Below are positions 21,672 to 22,964 of a stretch of 22,964 bases of DNA, one piece after another (the first letter of the stretch is position 1; every line of letters starts with the position of its first letter). This stretch comes from CAXYVC01 sp964292295. GTDB taxonomy: Bacteria > Acidobacteriota > Holophagae > Holophagales > Holophagaceae. Under the pieces are notes generated by a model that was given only the letters and a program-made list of their open reading frames with translations, made no database searches and was not told the DNA's origin. A program made the translations under genes and the position numbers. The DNA lies in assembly GCA_964292295.1 (NCBI GenBank), contig CAXYVC010000031.1, positions 1 through 22,964 of the forward strand, given 5' to 3'.

Positions 21672-22964
21672 CTAGCGGACGTTCAGGGTGAGGGGCGTCT
21701 TCCCGAGGACGGTGCCCTGGGTGTCATGGACTTCGAGGCTCAGGGTGTAGCTCCCGGGAGGGGTTTGCGGCGTGGTCTTCCCGTGGTGGCCGCCGCCGCA
21801 GGCGGAGAAGAGGCCCGCCACCAGGGCCAGGGCGCCGAGCAGGATCTGCGTGCGGCGGCGCCTCCGCGCCAGGGGCGCCACGAGCAGGCCGCAGACCAGG
21901 AAGGCCGCGCCGCGCCCGGGGGTGCCCGCCAGGTTCTGGGCCAGCAGCCAGAAGCCCGAGGTGCGGATCCGCAGTTCCAGCGTGGCCGGAAGGCGGGAGG
22001 GGTCGAGGGTGGCCTCGGAGAACTCCGCCGTCACGCCCGCGGGCAGGCCGCTCACGTGGAGGCTGAGGGGCCCCTGGGGCGTTCCCAGCGCCTCCAGGCG
22101 GAGACTCATGCTGCTGGCGCTGCCCGCCGCGAGCTCCAGGCTCGCCTGCGCCGGCTGCAGGGTGACGACCGGGCTGGAAACCTGGTACGGCGTGACCGTG
22201 GAATGCGTGGTCGCCAGGTTGGCGTCGCCTTCATAGGCCACGGAGAAGCTGTGGAGTCCTGCCGTGAGGCCCTTCACGACGTGCGTTGCCGCACCCTGTT
22301 GCAGCGCCACCGTGGCCAGCACCGTGTCGCCGTCCAGGAAGCGCAGGGCTCCGCCCGGAGCGCTGGGCGCGGTGAGGCGTGCGGTGAGGCTCGCCTCCTG
22401 CCCGGCGTAGGTGCCGCCGGAAACACTGAGCGTCAGGACCGGCAGGGCCTTCTGGATGACCAGGGTGCCCGTGGCGCTGCCCACGTAGTTGGAGTCCTGC
22501 ACCGTGGCCAGCACCGCGTAGGAACCGACCGCGGTGGGCGGCGCGGGCTGGCCGTTGTAGGTGAAGGTGACGTTCACTCCCGCAGGGTTGGTGGTGGCGG
22601 TGGCGGTGCAGGGACTGCCCGTGTAGGTGCGGTCGAGGCCCGCCAGGGTGAGGGCGGCAGGGGCCTTCTGGATGACCAGGGTGCCCGTGGCGCTGCCCAC
22701 GTAGTTGGAGTCCTGCACCGTGGCCAGCACCGCGTAGGAACCGACCGCGGTGGGCGGCGCGGGCTGGCCGTTGTAGGTGAAGGTGACGTTCACTCCCGCA
22801 GGGTTGGTGGTGGCGGTGGCGGCGCAGGGGCTGCCCGTGTAGGTGCGGTCGAGGCCCGCCAGGGTGAGGGTGGCCGGGGCCTTCTGGATGACCAGGGTGC
22901 CCGTGGCGCTGCCCACGTAGTTGGAGTCCTGCACCGTGGCCAGCACCGCGTAGGAACCGACCGC
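21672..22964 (-). CDS. Ig/MBG-repeat surface protein, C-terminal part (5' end outside window)
   Basis: The frame is open from the right edge to a TAG at 21672-21674, so only the C-terminus is seen (430 residues). In protein order: MBG-type beta-sandwich repeats of 72 residues (TLAGLDRTYTGSP, VNVTFTYNGQPAPPTAVGSY, VQDSNYVGSATGTLVIQK); one Ig-like Big_3_5-type repeat (ASLTARLTAPSAPGGALRFL, HSFSVAYEGDANLATTHS); a further beta domain (LSLHVSGLPAGVTAEFSE); and a tail with hydrophobic segment AAFLVCGLLVAPLA, an Arg cluster (ARRRRR), a second hydrophobic segment ILLGALALVAGLFSAC, then GGG and 38 more residues. Probably a large exported adhesin or surface-layer-type protein. The tail resembles those seen in many Acidobacteria repeat proteins (from memory). 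The signal peptide lies outside the window. Confidence 0.85.
   Translation of the reverse strand, partial: AVGSYAVLATVQDSNYVGSATGTLVIQKAPATLTLAGLDRTYTGSPCAATATTNPAGVNVTFTYNGQPAPPTAVGSYAVLATVQDSNYVGSATGTLVIQKAPAALTLAGLDRTYTGSPCTATATTNPAGVNVTFTYNGQPAPPTAVGSYAVLATVQDSNYVGSATGTLVIQKALPVLTLSVSGGTYAGQEASLTARLTAPSAPGGALRFLDGDTVLATVALQQGAATHVVKGLTAGLHSFSVAYEGDANLATTHSTVTPYQVSSPVVTLQPAQASLELAAGSASSMSLRLEALGTPQGPLSLHVSGLPAGVTAEFSEATLDPSRLPATLELRIRTSGFWLLAQNLAGTPGRGAAFLVCGLLVAPLARRRRRTQILLGALALVAGLFSACGGGHHGKTTPQTPPGSYTLSLEVHDTQGTVLGKTPLTLNVR
22445..22964 (-). repeat. Tandem 216-bp repeats encoding MBG domains
   Basis: Two full units (22445-22660 and 22661-22876) and the beginning of a third (22877 to the edge) have an exact 216-bp period, equal to 72 codons. 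The units differ at only a handful of bases, including silent positions (for example ACT/GCT-type changes near 22609-22613 against 22825-22829). The array continues beyond the window. Near-identity at the DNA level indicates recent duplication or ongoing homogenisation, and copy number may vary or be misassembled. Confidence 0.92.

Noticed and set aside
22445..22964. CRISPR-like or mobile repeat array
   Set aside because: The repeats are 216 bp, contiguous, in frame and protein-coding, without spacers.
1..22964. Insertion sequence, prophage or genomic island boundaries
   Set aside because: No transposase, integrase, tRNA-end or att-like direct repeats were seen; composition is uniform and most genes are core functions.

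Overview
The window is about 23 kb of very GC-rich (roughly 70 %), gene-dense bacterial chromosome from a Gram-negative (diderm) organism. It has lipoprotein export (Lol) genes, apolipoprotein N-acyltransferase, a periplasmic lipocalin and a division/cell-wall cluster. The high GC, overlapping stop/start codons, a secreted Ig-repeat protein ending in Arg cluster + membrane segment + 'ACGGG', and an orphan PqqD protein together suggest Acidobacteriota, probably class Holophagae (Geothrix/Holophaga-like). That placement is an inference from gene content, not a proven assignment. No rRNA, tRNA, CRISPR array, insertion sequence or phage gene was seen, and no gene-free stretch exceeds 200 bases.

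Layout, left to right. (1) 1-3908, all plus strand: the end of an unknown membrane protein, a LolC/E-type permease, an RNase T-like exonuclease, the LolD ATPase and a secreted Shewanella-type phosphatase; the first four overlap by a few bases and look like one transcript. (2) 3933-6105: a BlaI-type repressor with a clear palindromic operator, then a BlaR1-type membrane metalloprotease whose outer sensor domain is a lytic-transglycosylase (SLT) domain instead of a penicillin-binding domain. This is the most unusual system in the window: a candidate cell-wall-responsive switch. (3) 6129-11985: ruvX on the minus strand, then blc-ogt-murB overlapping one another, followed by ftsQ, ftsA and ftsZ (the division part of a dcw cluster). 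(4) 12029-14603, minus strand: an orphan PqqD-like protein and an OPT-family oligopeptide transporter, with a strong terminator between them. (5) 14716-17608: an overlapping operon of a SpoU-type RNA methyltransferase, lnt and maf. (6) 17660-17980: a small secreted protein with an Ada-like Cys motif. (7) 18044-21479: three paralogous proteins with YcgR-like N-domain, PilZ and degenerate receiver-like domain, two in a minus-strand operon and one divergent. (8) 21672 to the right edge: the C-terminal part of an Ig/MBG-repeat surface protein with almost identical 216-bp repeats.

Functionally, most of the region is envelope biology: lipoprotein maturation (Lnt) and export (LolCD), peptidoglycan precursor synthesis (MurB), septation (FtsQAZ), and a putative wall-damage sensor (BlaI/BlaR1-SLT). 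The PilZ trio points to c-di-GMP control of motility or surface behaviour. All domain assignments were made by reading motifs; no database search was run.
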